A program made the translations under genes and the position numbers. Positions 35,068 through 46,669 of a DNA stretch of 64,000 nt are shown here, one piece after another; within the stretch, counting starts at the first letter, position 1; each line of letters opens with the position of its first letter. Under the pieces are notes generated by a model. The model had not been told where the DNA came from and made no database searches. It worked only from the letters and a program-made list of their open reading frames with translations. The stretch comes from Scilla litardierei (taxonomy: Eukaryota; Streptophyta; Magnoliopsida; Asparagales; Asparagaceae): positions 324,555,938 to 324,619,937 of the forward strand of contig CM061141.1 in assembly GCA_030789695.1 (NCBI GenBank). Reading direction: 5' to 3'.

Positions 35068-36785
35068 TCACGAGGAAGTGGTAGGATCTGCAGTCTCTGG
35101 AGGTCCAGTCGAGGGAGTGGACTCAGGCTCTGCAGGGAGGAGAGGCGTGTGAACAGAAGGGATCGTCGGGGCAGGGGTGGAGACATCGACGATAGGCTCA
35201 ACGGCTGAGGTCTCAACAGGAACAACAGCAGGCAAAACAGGAGCAGGGTCGTCAGCAGGAGCAGCAGCAGCATCAGAAGGCAGATCCACTGGTGCAGAAG
35301 TCTCAGAAGCACCGGAAGAGGTGCCAGCATCAGGAGCAGAGGTGGTAGCAGCAGCAGCAGCAGCAGCCTCATCGCCATGAGCCAAGGAGGTGACAAGATC
35401 ATCAATATCCTCATCGTCCATCTCCTCATCCTCAGAAACGGAAGGAGGAAGCTCAATGCCCATCAAACGAGCCATACGGCAGACGACCTCCTCGGTACGA
35501 GCCAAACGCGACTCGTGCCGACGAAGCAACCGGACGACATCATCAAGAGAGGCGGAGGGAGGAGGGACTGAAGCAGCTGAGGGAGGAGGAACTGAAGCAG
35601 CTGAGGGAGTGGCCTGACATGCAGAAGGTGTCGACCGCTGCACGTGACGGAGTGCCGCAAGAGATTTCTTAACGGCCGTCGTGTTCAGAGGAGGACCAAG
35701 GGGACGCTCATCATCAGGGGGCAAGGGGACACCGAAACGACGAAATACCAAGGTAAGGAGACATGGATATGGGATATGCGCAGATTTAGTGGTCTTGCGA
35801 ATACACTCGAAAGAATCCATCTTATCGAGTATAATGCGAGCCCAATTAATCTCGCTACCCATAAACAGAGCGTAAATCAATTTCAAAAACGGCTGAGATG
35901 GAAGAGATGAAGATCCATACTTGGGAAGAAGGCAGGATTTCAAGATCAGGTTAATCACCCAAGCATTCGGCTTGAATGATTTCGAAGGTACTCCTATGAA
36001 TGCAGGGGGGATAACCTGGAAGATTTTGCCTAGGGTCCGCTGATCGAGGGAAGAGATATCATCGACAGAGATGTCAGAAGGGAGGAGGCCACACGATGAG
36101 CAACCTATCAGCTCCCCCAAGATTTCTGCCGTGAGGACTATAGGAGTCCCCAAAACAGAAGTCTCGATGGAGTGAGACTCATCGTACTGGCCCCGGACAC
36201 GATTGGCATAGAATAATTTGACTAGGTGAGGATATGGTCTGGGGTTCGCCTTGGGGTCATATCTAAGATAGTCCAATAGGCCACTATAGGAGAGAAGATC
36301 CGCAAGGCCAAGAAAATCAGAAAACTGAACGTAATTCTCTAACAGCAGTGGGCAGTGCTCTATACGGTTGTACGCTGCGAGACACTGAGGGTCGTCGCGG
36401 CACAACGATATATCTACACCGCCGACTGGCATAGGAGCTTTACCCTTAGCCTTACGGGGCTTAGGAGGAGGTGGAGGAGGGGGTGGAGTAGGTGCCGTCT
36501 CGGGATGTTCAGGAGTGTATTCCTCATCGGTATCGTCCTCGGAATCACTATCTGAACGCTCACCGGGAGGTGTGGGAGCACGAAACTTTTTAGGTTTAGG
36601 TTTTGGCTTGGACGTTTGGCCGACAGGTTTAGGCTTGGATGTCCTCTTCCTCTTCAACGGAGTTGAAGACGAAGAGGGGGGTCGAGTGGTCTTGGCCCTA
36701 CGCTTAGGAGGGGTCGAAGCGGTAGCACCCTCTAGGTCATAGGGGATGCCTCAGAAGATGTAATCGGGATTCTCGTTCGTGCCAT
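35068..36785 (-). CDS. ORF3 of element D, downstream of pol, one N-terminal frameshift
   Basis: By comparison with B the natural start is ATG 36783-36785 (MARTRIPITSSEASPMT). A one-base shift near 36745 leads into the long frame that ends at TGA 35068-35070. Layout: a basic, Ser/Pro-rich head with KRKRTSKPKP; a polyproline stretch; a globular domain of about 230 residues (VDISLCRDDPQCLAAYNRIE, YPHLVKLFYANRVRGQYDE, PNAWVINLILKSCLLPKYGS, INWARIILDKMDSFE); then a variable acidic Ala/Pro-rich tail of about 150 residues. The domain resembles the 'putative plant transposon protein' family. No signal peptide or membrane segment is evident, so an envelope role is doubtful. Conservation across B, C and D suggests a real, unknown function for the element. 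Confidence 0.82.
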
Positions 36786-37167
36786 GATCGCGGCACAACG
36801 AGTACAACCAAGCGACGGGATAAGATCAAAGACACCTAAGCTTAAACCCTAAAACTGAAGTCAATCAAGCACAAAGCCCTAAAACAAGAACTTCGAAACC
36901 CTAGAACCTTAGAGGTGAAATCGGCCAAGATCGAACCCTAGAATATGAAAACGACCTAGGAGGAGGAGGGAGATACCTAGGGGAGCGATCGGCGGCGGCG
37001 GATGGTCGGAAAACTGGCCGGAGATCGAGGGAAGACGAAGAGACACGATCGGGTTTAGGGGGTTTTCGAGTTGGAGAGACTTAGAATACCGACTAAAACA
37101 AAAAATAGTCGGATGGAAGTGATGTAAGTCGGTCGAGAATGCGAAAAGACGCGTTTGCCCTAACGCA
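36786..37167 (-). other. Spacer upstream of ORF3 in element D
   Basis: Non-coding, with repeated AACCCTAG/CCCTAAA-type words. It matches 27673-28063 of B. Confidence 0.5.
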
Positions 37168-37470
37168 CTTAGTCGGTCACAGTTCAAGCACTGACCGACT
37201 AGATTACGATCTAGTCGGTCGGTCAATGAGCTTGAACCGACTAAGTCGAAACAGAGGCAAACAGAAAGTTCTAGGGCTAGAGTTAGTCGGTCACAGTATA
37301 ATCACTGACCGACTAGTTTTCAATCTAGTCGGTCGGTAAGAGTACTATGACCGACTAAAAGAAGTGAATGACAAAAGAAAGAATAAAGCTTGAACTAGTC
37401 GGTCTGAGTTCACTAGCTGACCGACTAGATGAGCATCTAGTCGGTTGACTAATGAACTGAAACCGACTAG
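37168..37470. repeat. Palindromic module array between pol and ORF3 of D
   Basis: Three modules, one fewer than in B. Inner stems include GACTAGAT-TACG-ATCTAGTC and GACTAGATG-AG-CATCTAGTC. Confidence 0.87.
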
Positions 37471-37708
37471 AAGAGTCCAAAAGTTGATAAATGAGTTCTC
37501 TTCAAAAACCACTTGGATGAAACATCTTAACCCTCTCATTAGTCATCTAAACTACCCTATAAAACATCGAAATCTTAAATACGACATTCAAATAAGAATT
37601 CGAGCAATAAGTCAATCATATCACATAAAATCCCCAAAAATCCAATAAATCTAGCATGAACGTAATATCGCGAAATATAATAGCATGCAAGATAATGAGA
37701 CATGAATC

Positions 37709-40700
37709 CTATATCTCGGATTCACCCATAATCCCCAATTCTCGACGCAACCGCACAAAGGAGTCCTCCTTTAGGGGTTTCGTGAAAATATCGGCGATTT
37801 ACTTTTGGGTTTCAACGTACACTAATATGATGTCCTTTTTAGCAACATGATCATCTAAAAAGTGGTGTCAGACATCTATGTGTTTAGATCGGGAATGGTG
37901 CACCGGATTCTTTGAAAGACAAATAGCACTTTGGTTATCCACCATGATAGGGCTAGTATCACAATGAATACCAAAATCCTTCAGTGTGTGTCTCATCCAA
38001 AGAACCTGGGCACAAGCGGCACCGGCGGCAATGTATTCCGCCTCGGTGGTTGAAAGTGATACGGAATTTTGCTTCTTGGAAAACCAAGAGACAAGGGAAT
38101 TTCCTAGAAAATGGCAAGTGCCACTAGCACTTTTCCTGTCGGATTTGCATCCCGCATAATCAGCATCACTATATGAGACTAACTCATATGTGCTAGATTT
38201 CAGATAAAGTAATCCAAAATCAAGTGTATAACTTAGATAACGGAAAATACGTTTTACCGCTACTAAGTGAGACTCCTTAGGTTGAGACTGATAACGAGCA
38301 CATACGCATACGGCAAACATAATATCGGGCCTACTTGCGGTAAGATAAAGTAAACTACCTATCATACCTCGATATAGACGAATGTCTACATCCTTACCGC
38401 CCGTATCCTTGTCAAGATGCGTAGTCGTGCTCATTGGAGTCTTTTTCCCGGAAGCACTCTCCATTCCAAATCGCTTAAGCAACTCCACCGTATACTTCGT
38501 TTGGTGGATGAAGATTGCATCGTCCATTTGGCGAATTTGGAGACCTAAGAAATATTTGAGCTCACCCATGTGGCTCATCTCAAATTGTTCCTTTATAACA
38601 TTAGAAAACTCTTCGCAAAGAGTGAAGTTAGTAGCACCGAAAATGATATCATCAACATAAATTTGAACTAATAAAATATCACTATTCGCATGCTTTACAA
38701 AAAGTGTAGAATCGGCTTCGCCCATTTTAAAATTCAAATCCAAAAGAAAATTCTTTAGGCGATCATACCAAGCTCGAGGAGCTTGTCTCAAACTATAAAG
38801 AGCTTTCTTTAGTTTAAAAACATGATTTGGAAATTTTTCATTTATGAAGCCCGGAGGTTGAGAAACGTAAACTTCCTCAACAATATCTCCGTTTAAAAAT
38901 GCACTTTTAACATCCATTTGAAATAATTTAAAATTTTTATGGCATGCAAAAGACAATAATAGTCTAATTGATTCTAATCTAGCTACCGGAGCGAAGGATT
39001 CTTCGAAATCGATACATTCCTCTTGGCGATAGCCTTGAGCAACTAACCGAGCTTTGTTCCGGACGACGACTTGGTTTTCGTCGGTTTTGTTCTTGAAGAT
39101 CCACTTTGTCCCTATGACGGTGTGGTTCTTCGATGGCAAAGGAACAAGCTCCCATACCTCATTCCTCTCGAATTGAATGAGTTCCTCCTCCATGGCAAGG
39201 ATCCAAGCATTATCTTCGCAAGCTTCAACTATATTCTTTGGCTCTATTGATGAGGCAAAGGCACTATTGGCGAAGTGGTGGACTTGAGATCTCGTCTTGA
39301 CACTATCATGAATATTGCCAATGACTTGCTCATGAGGATGATCGCGAACGGTATGAAGCCGCTTGGGAATACCTTGATCACTAGGTACATTCTCAACAAC
39401 TTCATTAGTCGGGTTAGTATCAATAGAATCAGTTGAATCAATAGACTTAGAATTTTCAAACGAATCACATAAAACATCCATAGAATCATCATCATTTGAA
39501 ATTCTAGAAGTAGTAAAATTCTCATTAAAAGAGACATGAAGTGATTCCTCGATCGTAGAGGATCTTTTGTTGTATATCCGGTAGGCTTTGCTACATGAGG
39601 AATACCCAACAAATATCCCCTCATCCGATCTCGGATCAAACTTGTCCAAATTATCATATGTGTTTTTAATAAAACATTTTGCGCCGAAAACACGAAAATG
39701 TTTAACTTGAGGCAATCTACCAAACAACAATTCATAGCAAGTTTGTTTGGTGCCGGGCCTCAAAAGTATTCTATTAAACACATAACAAGCGGTGTGTACC
39801 GCTTCCGCCCAAAATTGATAACCAAGTTGACTATCTTCGAGCATAGTGCGAGCACACTCCACAAGCGTTCTATTCTTCCTCTCAACAACACCATTTTGAG
39901 GAGGTGCGCGAGGGAAACAAAACGTGTGAGTAATTCCAAGATCATCACAAAAATTTGAGAAAGACTCATTCTCAAATTCACCCCCATGATCACTACGAAT
40001 AGTGACAATGGTGGTTCCGATGAGATTTTGTACTTTCTTCACAAATATTGTGAAGTTTTCAAAAGCTTCATTTTTATTACATAAGAAAAATACCCATGTA
40101 AATCTAGAATAATCATCGACGATGACAAGTCCATATCTTGCATTTCCTAAGGAAGCAACTCTAGTTGGCCCAAATAAATCTAGATGTAATAGCTCTAGTG
40201 GCCGTTTAGTAGAAATGCTTTTCTTAGGTTTAAATGAAGATTTAGGAAGCTTGCCACGTTGACAAGAATCACAAAAACTTTTCTTTTCAAAAACGAGCTT
40301 CGGAAAACCTTTAATGGAATTTAATTTTGAAAGCTTATAAAGTGTTCCAAAGTTCACATGTCCAAATTGTCGATGCCATAAGTGTTGTTCACTTGTGTTG
40401 GCAACGAGACATTGTTCATATGACATGGGAAGATCCAAAATATAAATATCTTTATGGCGCATGCCGGAAAATAATAATTTATTATTATCATTTGAAATAT
40501 GATATAATCCTTTCGTAAATCTAACTTTGTAACCTTTGTCACGAAGTTGGCTTATTGAAATAAGATTATGATTTAAACCATTAACTAGATAAACATCACT
40601 AATTAAGGGTTTAGAAGGGTTACCCACTTTACCAACACCGACGATGGTTCCGCTCTCATTACCTCCAAATACGACGCGGTTTCCATTTGCAATGGGAACT

Positions 40701-40822
40701 ACTCCGGAGAGCAATTGAGCGTCACCCGTCATGTGTTTTGAACACCCGCTATCGAGTATCCAATTCCCTTTGGAGCTAAATTTAAATTTGTTGCTCCTTT
40801 TCTTTTTCTTTTCCTTGAGTAC
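37709..40822 (-). CDS. pol: Pol polyprotein of element D (protease, integrase, RT, RNase H), with stops near the C-terminus
   Basis: The frame is open from 40822 to 37868. Protease: [15 protein letters not shown] near 40750, catalytic DSG. Integrase: zinc module HLWHRQFGH...CDSCQRGK (about 40380-40250), catalytic residues in [17 protein letters not shown] and [23 protein letters not shown] near 38910 and the active site YVDDIIFG near 38655. RNase [35 protein letters not shown] at 37868-37870 follows HSRSKHIDV where Arg is usual; the conserved tail continues past it, with TAA at 37799-37801 and the natural stop TAG at 37709. It is in the same frame as gag but separated from it by several stops (40879-40823). 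The truncation falls after the catalytic residues, so activity may survive. Confidence 0.92.
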
Positions 40823-40876
40823 CTAAAGATAGGAACTTTCATATCATGGTACCCAAGATCATTGGGTCCTCAAAGG

Positions 40877-43117
40877 TTAGACCTTTGGAAGCCAAGTCCA
40901 ATTGGACTTAGACTTCCCCACATAATTTCTACTATGCACAACATCCGAAAAATAAGCATTCATATACACTTGTTTTTCATCCATGCTTGTGTCCTTTGGG
41001 CTCCAAATAGTGAAAATCTTGGGAGCCCTCATCCTATTGGGTGCATGCATGCGACGTTGATTTCTACGTGATGCATGTTGTGGATAGGCATAAGGAACAT
41101 GATGGAATGGTGCACGACGAGAATTATTCATATGATGAGGTGGGTGAACATATGCATGTGTGGGAACACGTGCGTGAGGGTGTCTCACATGGTGTGCACG
41201 TGCCCGAGAATGTGTTGCATAAAAATCATCATATGTGTGAGACGGTGGAGTAGGACGTGTGTTCCTACGTGGCATGGTATTGGTGTACATATAAGCATGC
41301 CCCTTCTTTGGAGGTCCACCCAAAGTGGGTTTCTTTCCGAAAGAGGGTGTGGACAAGGTGGAAGCACCATTGGTAGATGAACTACCAATAGAGTGTTTGC
41401 TACCACTCGTAGAGTCACCGGAAGTTGGCCTAACAAAAGTAGTGACCGACTTGGATGACTTTCCCAAAGTATACCCCAAACCAACATGGTGTTTGGCCGG
41501 GAGTAAGACACTTAGGATATTATCCAAATGGCCCTTACCCTTATTGAATTCATTGATTCGGCCTAATGTGTTCTCATATTTCTCGGTGAGAGAACGAAAA
41601 GAAGTATCTAAAGTGGATACTTGCGATGTGAGCACATAAACACGAGATTTAAGATTCTCGTTCTCAATACTCAAAGTCGAGTTTTGAGAAGTTAAATCCG
41701 CTATCCTATGTTCTTCCGGATCATCAATGCTAACATTTTCAAGTTTAGATTTGAGATTGACAATCTCATTTCTTAACTCTTCAACAACGGTGTCGTTGTT
41801 GGTGATGATAGTCTTAGGCGAGGTCTGAATGCTAGCTAGGTCATCTTTTACTTTAGTATATCTATTTACTAATTTAGTGTATTTAGACCATAAATGAGAG
41901 TTAGCATCCCTAAGATCATCCATAGTTACCTCATCGCCTTCGTCGTCACTATCATCGGAGGAGGAAGATCCTTGATCATGCTCCTCTCTTGCCATGAAGC
42001 ACATGTGCGCTTGCTCCACTTTCTCATCGTCCGACTCTCCGCTTGAGGAATCCTCGGAGTCGGTGAATGTTGCTCCGACAAGTCCCTTTTTGTACCCCTT
42101 TTTGTACTTCTTCGACTTGTCGAACTTTGGCGCCTTCCACTTCTCCTTTTGCTTGTTTTGAGGACAATCCGCTTTGATGTGTCCTGGCTTATTGCATTTA
42201 AAGCACAAAGGTGGATAGGCGTTAGTAGAAGTAAATTTAGATTTTTGTTTGAAGTTACCCTTTCGGAAGAAGCGATTGAACTTCTTTGCCATGAGTGCAA
42301 TGGATTCCATGTCCATTTCTTCTTCCGAGTCCTCATCATCGGTAGAGGTGGATGAAGACGCCTTGAATGCAATTGCCTTTCTCTTAGGCACGTCTTGGTT
42401 CAAATAGGACTTCATCTTTTCTTGTAACTTCACCTTGCTATCTTTGCGTACCTCGTATGACATCAAAGTACCCATCAATTGAACTACAGTATACTTATTC
42501 ATGTCATTACCTTCCTCGATGGCGAAGGTACGTTTCTCCCAAGAAGAAGGAAGTCCTTCGATAAGCTTTGAGCACTTCTCCTTTTGGGTGTAAGATTTGC
42601 CGAGGGCCTCTAACTCATTTATTATGTCAACGAAGCGAGCGTAATATTCATTCATCTTCTCGCCCTGTTGCATATGAAACATTTCGTAATCTTTGTTTAC
42701 GACTACGAGTTTAGAGTCTCTTACCCTACTCGTCCCTTCATGTAGAATGAGGAGGGAGTTCCAAATTTGATATGCACTCTTACATGTGCATATCTTATTG
42801 AAGTCCTCGGGCTCCAATGCGCATTGCAAGGCATTCATTGCCTTGGCATTGCTTACCTCCGCGGCGATCTCCGCGGAAGTCCATTTCTCAAAGTCTTCTT
42901 CTTCGGGCTCGATGTATTCCTTCATTGTGGTCCTCCATAAAGATGCACTCCGGAGGAAGGTTTCCATCCGGCATTTCCAGTACCCGTAGTTGGTACAGTT
43001 GAAGAATGGAGGCCTCGTAGAGGAATGTCCTTCCATCACTGAAGATGCTCCTTCACGGTTCCTGAAGGTGTCATAGTTGGAAGGTGGACGCACGGTCTTG
43101 TTGTCGTTGGTAGACAT
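40877..43117 (-). CDS. gag: Gag of element D, intact 746 codons
   Basis: ATG 43115-43117 (MSTNDNKTVRPPSNYDTF), 28 bases inside the primer site, to TAA 40877-40879. N-terminal capsid of the copia UBN2/DUF4219 type: RPPFFNCTNYGYWKCRMETF, AMNALQCALEPEDFNKI, EYYARFVDIINELEALGK. The zinc knuckle CFKCNKPGHIKADC is at about residues 308-321, followed by a Lys-rich stretch and Ser/Asp/Glu-rich acidic runs. A long coiled coil (about 420-540) and a His/Arg/Pro-rich tail follow, ending SNWTWLPKV. Length and extra coiled coil fit SIRE gag, longer than in most copia lineages. The B copy matches it closely but is broken. Confidence 0.94.
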   Translation of the reverse strand: MSTNDNKTVRPPSNYDTFRNREGASSVMEGHSSTRPPFFNCTNYGYWKCRMETFLRSASLWRTTMKEYIEPEEEDFEKWTSAEIAAEVSNAKAMNALQCALEPEDFNKICTCKSAYQIWNSLLILHEGTSRVRDSKLVVVNKDYEMFHMQQGEKMNEYYARFVDIINELEALGKSYTQKEKCSKLIEGLPSSWEKRTFAIEEGNDMNKYTVVQLMGTLMSYEVRKDSKVKLQEKMKSYLNQDVPKRKAIAFKASSSTSTDDEDSEEEMDMESIALMAKKFNRFFRKGNFKQKSKFTSTNAYPPLCFKCNKPGHIKADCPQNKQKEKWKAPKFDKSKKYKKGYKKGLVGATFTDSEDSSSGESDDEKVEQAHMCFMAREEHDQGSSSSDDSDDEGDEVTMDDLRDANSHLWSKYTKLVNRYTKVKDDLASIQTSPKTIITNNDTVVEELRNEIVNLKSKLENVSIDDPEEHRIADLTSQNSTLSIENENLKSRVYVLTSQVSTLDTSFRSLTEKYENTLGRINEFNKGKGHLDNILSVLLPAKHHVGLGYTLGKSSKSVTTFVRPTSGDSTSGSKHSIGSSSTNGASTLSTPSFGKKPTLGGPPKKGHAYMYTNTMPRRNTRPTPPSHTYDDFYATHSRARAHHVRHPHARVPTHAYVHPPHHMNNSRRAPFHHVPYAYPQHASRRNQRRMHAPNRMRAPKIFTIWSPKDTSMDEKQVYMNAYFSDVVHSRNYVGKSKSNWTWLPKV

Positions 43118-43129
43118 AGATAAGTATCT

Positions 43130-43142
43130 GGCTCTGATACCA
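43130..43142 (-). other. Primer binding site of element D
   Basis: TGGTATCAGAGCC on the minus strand, complementary to the 3' end of initiator-Met tRNA, two bases inside the 5' LTR. Confidence 0.92.
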
Positions 43143-43144
43143 AA

Positions 43145-44896
43145 TGTAATGCCCTACAAGCTACTGCACAAGTACTAGAGGGGGGGTGAATAGTACTTTA
43201 AAAATAACAAGGAGTATAATTCCAAATTATAGTGCAAACAACTACCAAAACAATTTGCGGAAGCTTAAATTGAATGACAACAACAAAATTAACAATGCTA
43301 ACAAATGATGTTACTGGGTTCGGAACCACCCAAGTCTCCCCGACTTGTTCCCGGTGATCCTACGTCCCAACCACCCGGATCCCCTCCGGATACTTAGGTT
43401 AGAAACCCTAACCCAAGATTTCCACTATGATATCTTGTGAAAAACCTTCACAAGATCAAATCATACAAGCAATGGCAATAGTGAATCCCACAACCCGGGA
43501 TCACAACCTTTTCTCACAACCGAGAGAATCAACAAGCAATATAAACAAGTTTATAATGAAATAAACAATCTTACCACAAAATCCTATACCTTGAGTTTTC
43601 TTACCAAATAGGTGCAAGGAGGGATTTGAGGAAGATGAAGTCACCAAGACCTAGCACCAAGGAAATGACCAGCAATAGGTGCCTAGGAGTGATTTGGAGA
43701 CTTGATTCAAGCAAAAGCTTGAAGGGCTCACCAAGAACAAGCTTCTCTCAAGATGGATTCTAGATCTAGAAAGTGAGAGAATGGATTTCTTGTGAGGAAG
43801 AGAGCTTTAGAAATGAGTGAGAATGGCTATCTCTTTCTATCTCAATGAATCTCTCAATGGCAGCTCTAACCTAGAGAGAAATGACCTAGGTTCGTATTTA
43901 TAGGGTCCCATAAAAACAAGTTAGGTCAATTTCCAACGGATAGAAATCTGAGGCAACTAGTCGGTCAAAGAACAACCACTGACCGACTAGTTCATCAACT
44001 AGTCGGTCAGTCAAACAACATGGACCGACTAAGTGAAGAACTGAGAAGAAATAGAAATTCAGACCTAGAAATCTAGTCGGTCCAAGAAGACTTTCTGACC
44101 GACTAGTTTCACAACTAGTCGGTCGGTCAGTGAATGTAGACCGACTAAGAGGCAAAAACAAATAGTCTGAATATAAATTGACTTAGTCGGTCCAAGAACA
44201 AATGTTGACCGACTAGATTATCAACTAGTCGGTCACCAAACGTTCTTAGACCGACTAACGATAAACAGTAGCTTAGAAGAAATTTGGCATGCACAATAAA
44301 TCTCAACTAGTCGGTCAAAGAAGCATCACTGACCGACTAGTTCACAAACTAGTCGGTCGGTGAGTCAACGTAGACCGACTAACTGTAAACAGTACTGAAC
44401 AAGAAAAGATTAACTCACACTAGTCGGTCCAAGAAGCTCTGCTGACCGACTAGATCACCATCTAGTCGGTCAGTACTTCTTCTTGTACCAACTAACATGC
44501 ACAAACAAGTCCGAATCGAAGCGCGATGCTTCGAGGAAGTTAGAATGAACTTGTACTAAGATCCTAGAGCTACGATATGAGCGATATGAAGATAGAATCG
44601 TAAGATATACTCAAGGCTTAACATTCTATAGATCGAAGCTTAAAAGACTATAAATAAAACCTTAAAGAACGGTCTTCGAGAGCTTCGATTAATTCTTCAT
44701 GACTTCCAAAACGGCGCAAGAGCTTCAACGAAGCTTTAGGCATGAATACGAGCTTTGAGAAGTGTTGAGATGTCGCTTTGATTGTTCTCGTGAATTTGGC
44801 GACGATCTCCAATACTGCGCTCACAAATTGTTAGTTCATGAATTATTTATGTTTGCTCATCATCAAAACCAAATCCGGGGAGTCCAATATTCAACA
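43145..44896 (-). repeat. 5' LTR of element D
   Basis: 1752 bp, with the full five-module hairpin array at 43956-44497. Followed by the target duplication GCATC at 44897-44901. Confidence 0.95.
43956..44497. repeat. Palindromic module array in the 5' LTR of D (five modules)
   Basis: Central hairpins carry loops TTCATCAA, TTTCACAA, ATTATCAA, TTCACAAA and ATCACCAT between GACCGACTAG and CTAGTCGGTC. In four of the five the bases flanking the loop still pair (TT with AA, or AT with AT), so the stem is extended while its sequence changes. Confidence 0.9.
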
Positions 44897-45885
44897 GCAT
44901 CTCCTGAAGTTCAAGGATGTAAGCTGGAACTTCTTCTTCTTCTATGCCGCTTCCTTTTTCTTCTTCTTCACTTTCTTCATCTGAATCTGAAATGACAACC
45001 TTCTTACCTCGCCTTGAGGATGATGATCCTCCTTCGGTAACAATTTGCTCTTCAGGGACATTCTCATCAAGGTCATGATGGAGATTCATTCTCCCAAGAG
45101 CGTGAACATCAAAGACACGGGCAGGTTCTAGAATGGTTGTTTCATGATCCAATGGCACGTTAAAGCTAATGAATAGAATGGTCAGATAGTGCCCATGAGA
45201 AAGAGTGGAGGAAGGTCTATCAGATGAAGCTGAAAGTAGGATGGAATCCATGATGACTTTAGCCCAATTGACACGAATGTTTCCTAGAATGGCATAGATG
45301 CATTTAGCTTGTTTTTTCAGACAGAATAGCATGACTCCCAGATTTTTGAGTTATGTTGTACGACAAAATATTAGCCAAGATTCTTGCCGGATAGCGAAGA
45401 TGGCTACAAGGAAGTATGGTTTGAAAGTGTTTACCGGGCAGATACATTCTCTCTAGGATATTCTCGTCAGTCATCTCAATTTTGTCAAGGATCATACCGG
45501 AGTATGGGATTCCTAGGGCTTCACCTAGGGATTTGACAGTTATTGCAAGTTTGGAATCCAGAACCTTAGTTATGAAACGACTTTTCACGAGATCATAATC
45601 CATGTTTGCATAAAAGAGATGAACAAGCCTAGGATAACATAGGTACACATTTTCAGAGGAGAACAAATTTGCTAAGGTTTGGAAATCTAGCAGACTGTCA
45701 ATACCGTAATTGATAACATCATTAAGTTTGACAAATCTTTCATGCAAGATTGGTTTCTTAGAAACTTTAACAAAATGTTCATAGGTAGTTGATTTGAAGA
45801 GATAGGGTAGAATGATTTCTTTCTCAGAATCAACATCAGCAGTAGCAGTTTTTCTCTTCTTAGAGAAAGCTCCTTTGAAAGGCAT
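44897..45885 (-). pseudogene. ORF3 of element C, main part, one frameshift
   Basis: ATG 45883-45885 (MPFKGAFSKKRKTATAD). The globular domain matches that of B and D at low identity: YPRLVHLFYANMDYD against YPHLVKLFYANRVRG, LGEALGIPYSGM against LGELIGCSSCGL, VNWAKVIMDSI against INWARIILDKM. A frameshift lies near 45310. The C-terminal region is acidic (SDSDEESEEEEKGSGIEEEE). The frame reaches AYILELQEM at the insertion point of D and resumes at 32394. Shorter and less Pro/Ala-rich than in B and D. Confidence 0.83.
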
Positions 45886-46669
45886 CTAGATAGAGTAAAA
45901 ACAACAACAAAAAAGATATATTTTTACACTACTAGATAACCAAGAGAGATGAAATAATAAAGTTCATGGAAGTAAAAATTTTTTACCTTGAGTAATTTTT
46001 GAAGGAAGGTGAAAAAAATTGCTCCAAAAGTCCAAGCTTCAAGATGAAAACTCAAGAGAGGAGAGGGGAAAATGAGGTAGTCGGCTACCTCTAGGGTTTT
46101 CTTGGGGTTTTGTTTGAAGAAATGAAGAGATGGAGAGAAGTAAGAGCCATTAGATCTAGATTTGGGTGGCTAGGATGAGTTTTAGGCTTAGTGGGTAAGT
46201 TGTCTTAACGGATCTTGACCCATCCACTCAATAGAACCCATTAGGAGTTAGTCAAAAAAAATAGTAACCCAGAAATTTACGCACTGGTAGTCGACTCCCT
46301 CCTGTAGGTAGTCGACTCCCTACTGGGTTGAGTCGTTTTCTCATCCCGGAGAAGGTTTGGTCCAGGTTGAGCGTCCTCTTTTAACAAGAACTATTTTTAG
46401 CGATAAAACACAATCATACATATAAATTAACTTATTTCAACTCATTTAAATAATTATATAAAAAGAATAAAAGCATTTGTTCCGATTCAGCCGTTTGACT
46501 TCCTGAATTTTCTTCATTGTTTTCCTCCTTTTTAGAGCACCTGAAAAATAAGCGTTTTATGGTACTCTTTGGTTTTGAGTCCGAGGAGTTAGTCTTTAGG
46601 AAACCAAACCCAATATGGTTTAGTTCCTTCATGAACAATATATTTATAATTTTTGTTAAAGTGAATCTG
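45886..46669 (-). other. Spacer where pol is missing in element C
   Basis: Only about 780 bases separate gag and ORF3, where D has over 4 kb including pol. The gag-proximal end (46677-46430) has remains comparable to the gag/pol border of D (KPYWVWFPK, then a Lys/Glu-rich stretch). The word GTAGTCGACTCCC occurs twice at about 46287-46322, matching the word in the LTR of C. No enzyme motif of any kind is present. Confidence 0.8.

Larger units (their letters stand above)
32395..44896 (-). mobile_element. Element D: complete SIRE-like Ty1/copia retrotransposon
   Basis: 12.5 kb; LTRs at 32395-34104 (3') and 43145-44896 (5'), minus orientation, with perfect target duplication GCATC. Primer site, gag, pol and ORF3 are all present in SIRE (Maximus) order. 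LTRs differ by about 10-11 substitutions plus one contraction of about 42 bp in the hairpin array of the left copy, by hand count, making it the youngest member of the nest. Same family as B. Gag is open over 746 codons. Pol has stops at the gag/pol border and near its C-terminus, and ORF3 has one frameshift near its N-terminus, so the copy is probably not fully autonomous. Confidence 0.95.
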
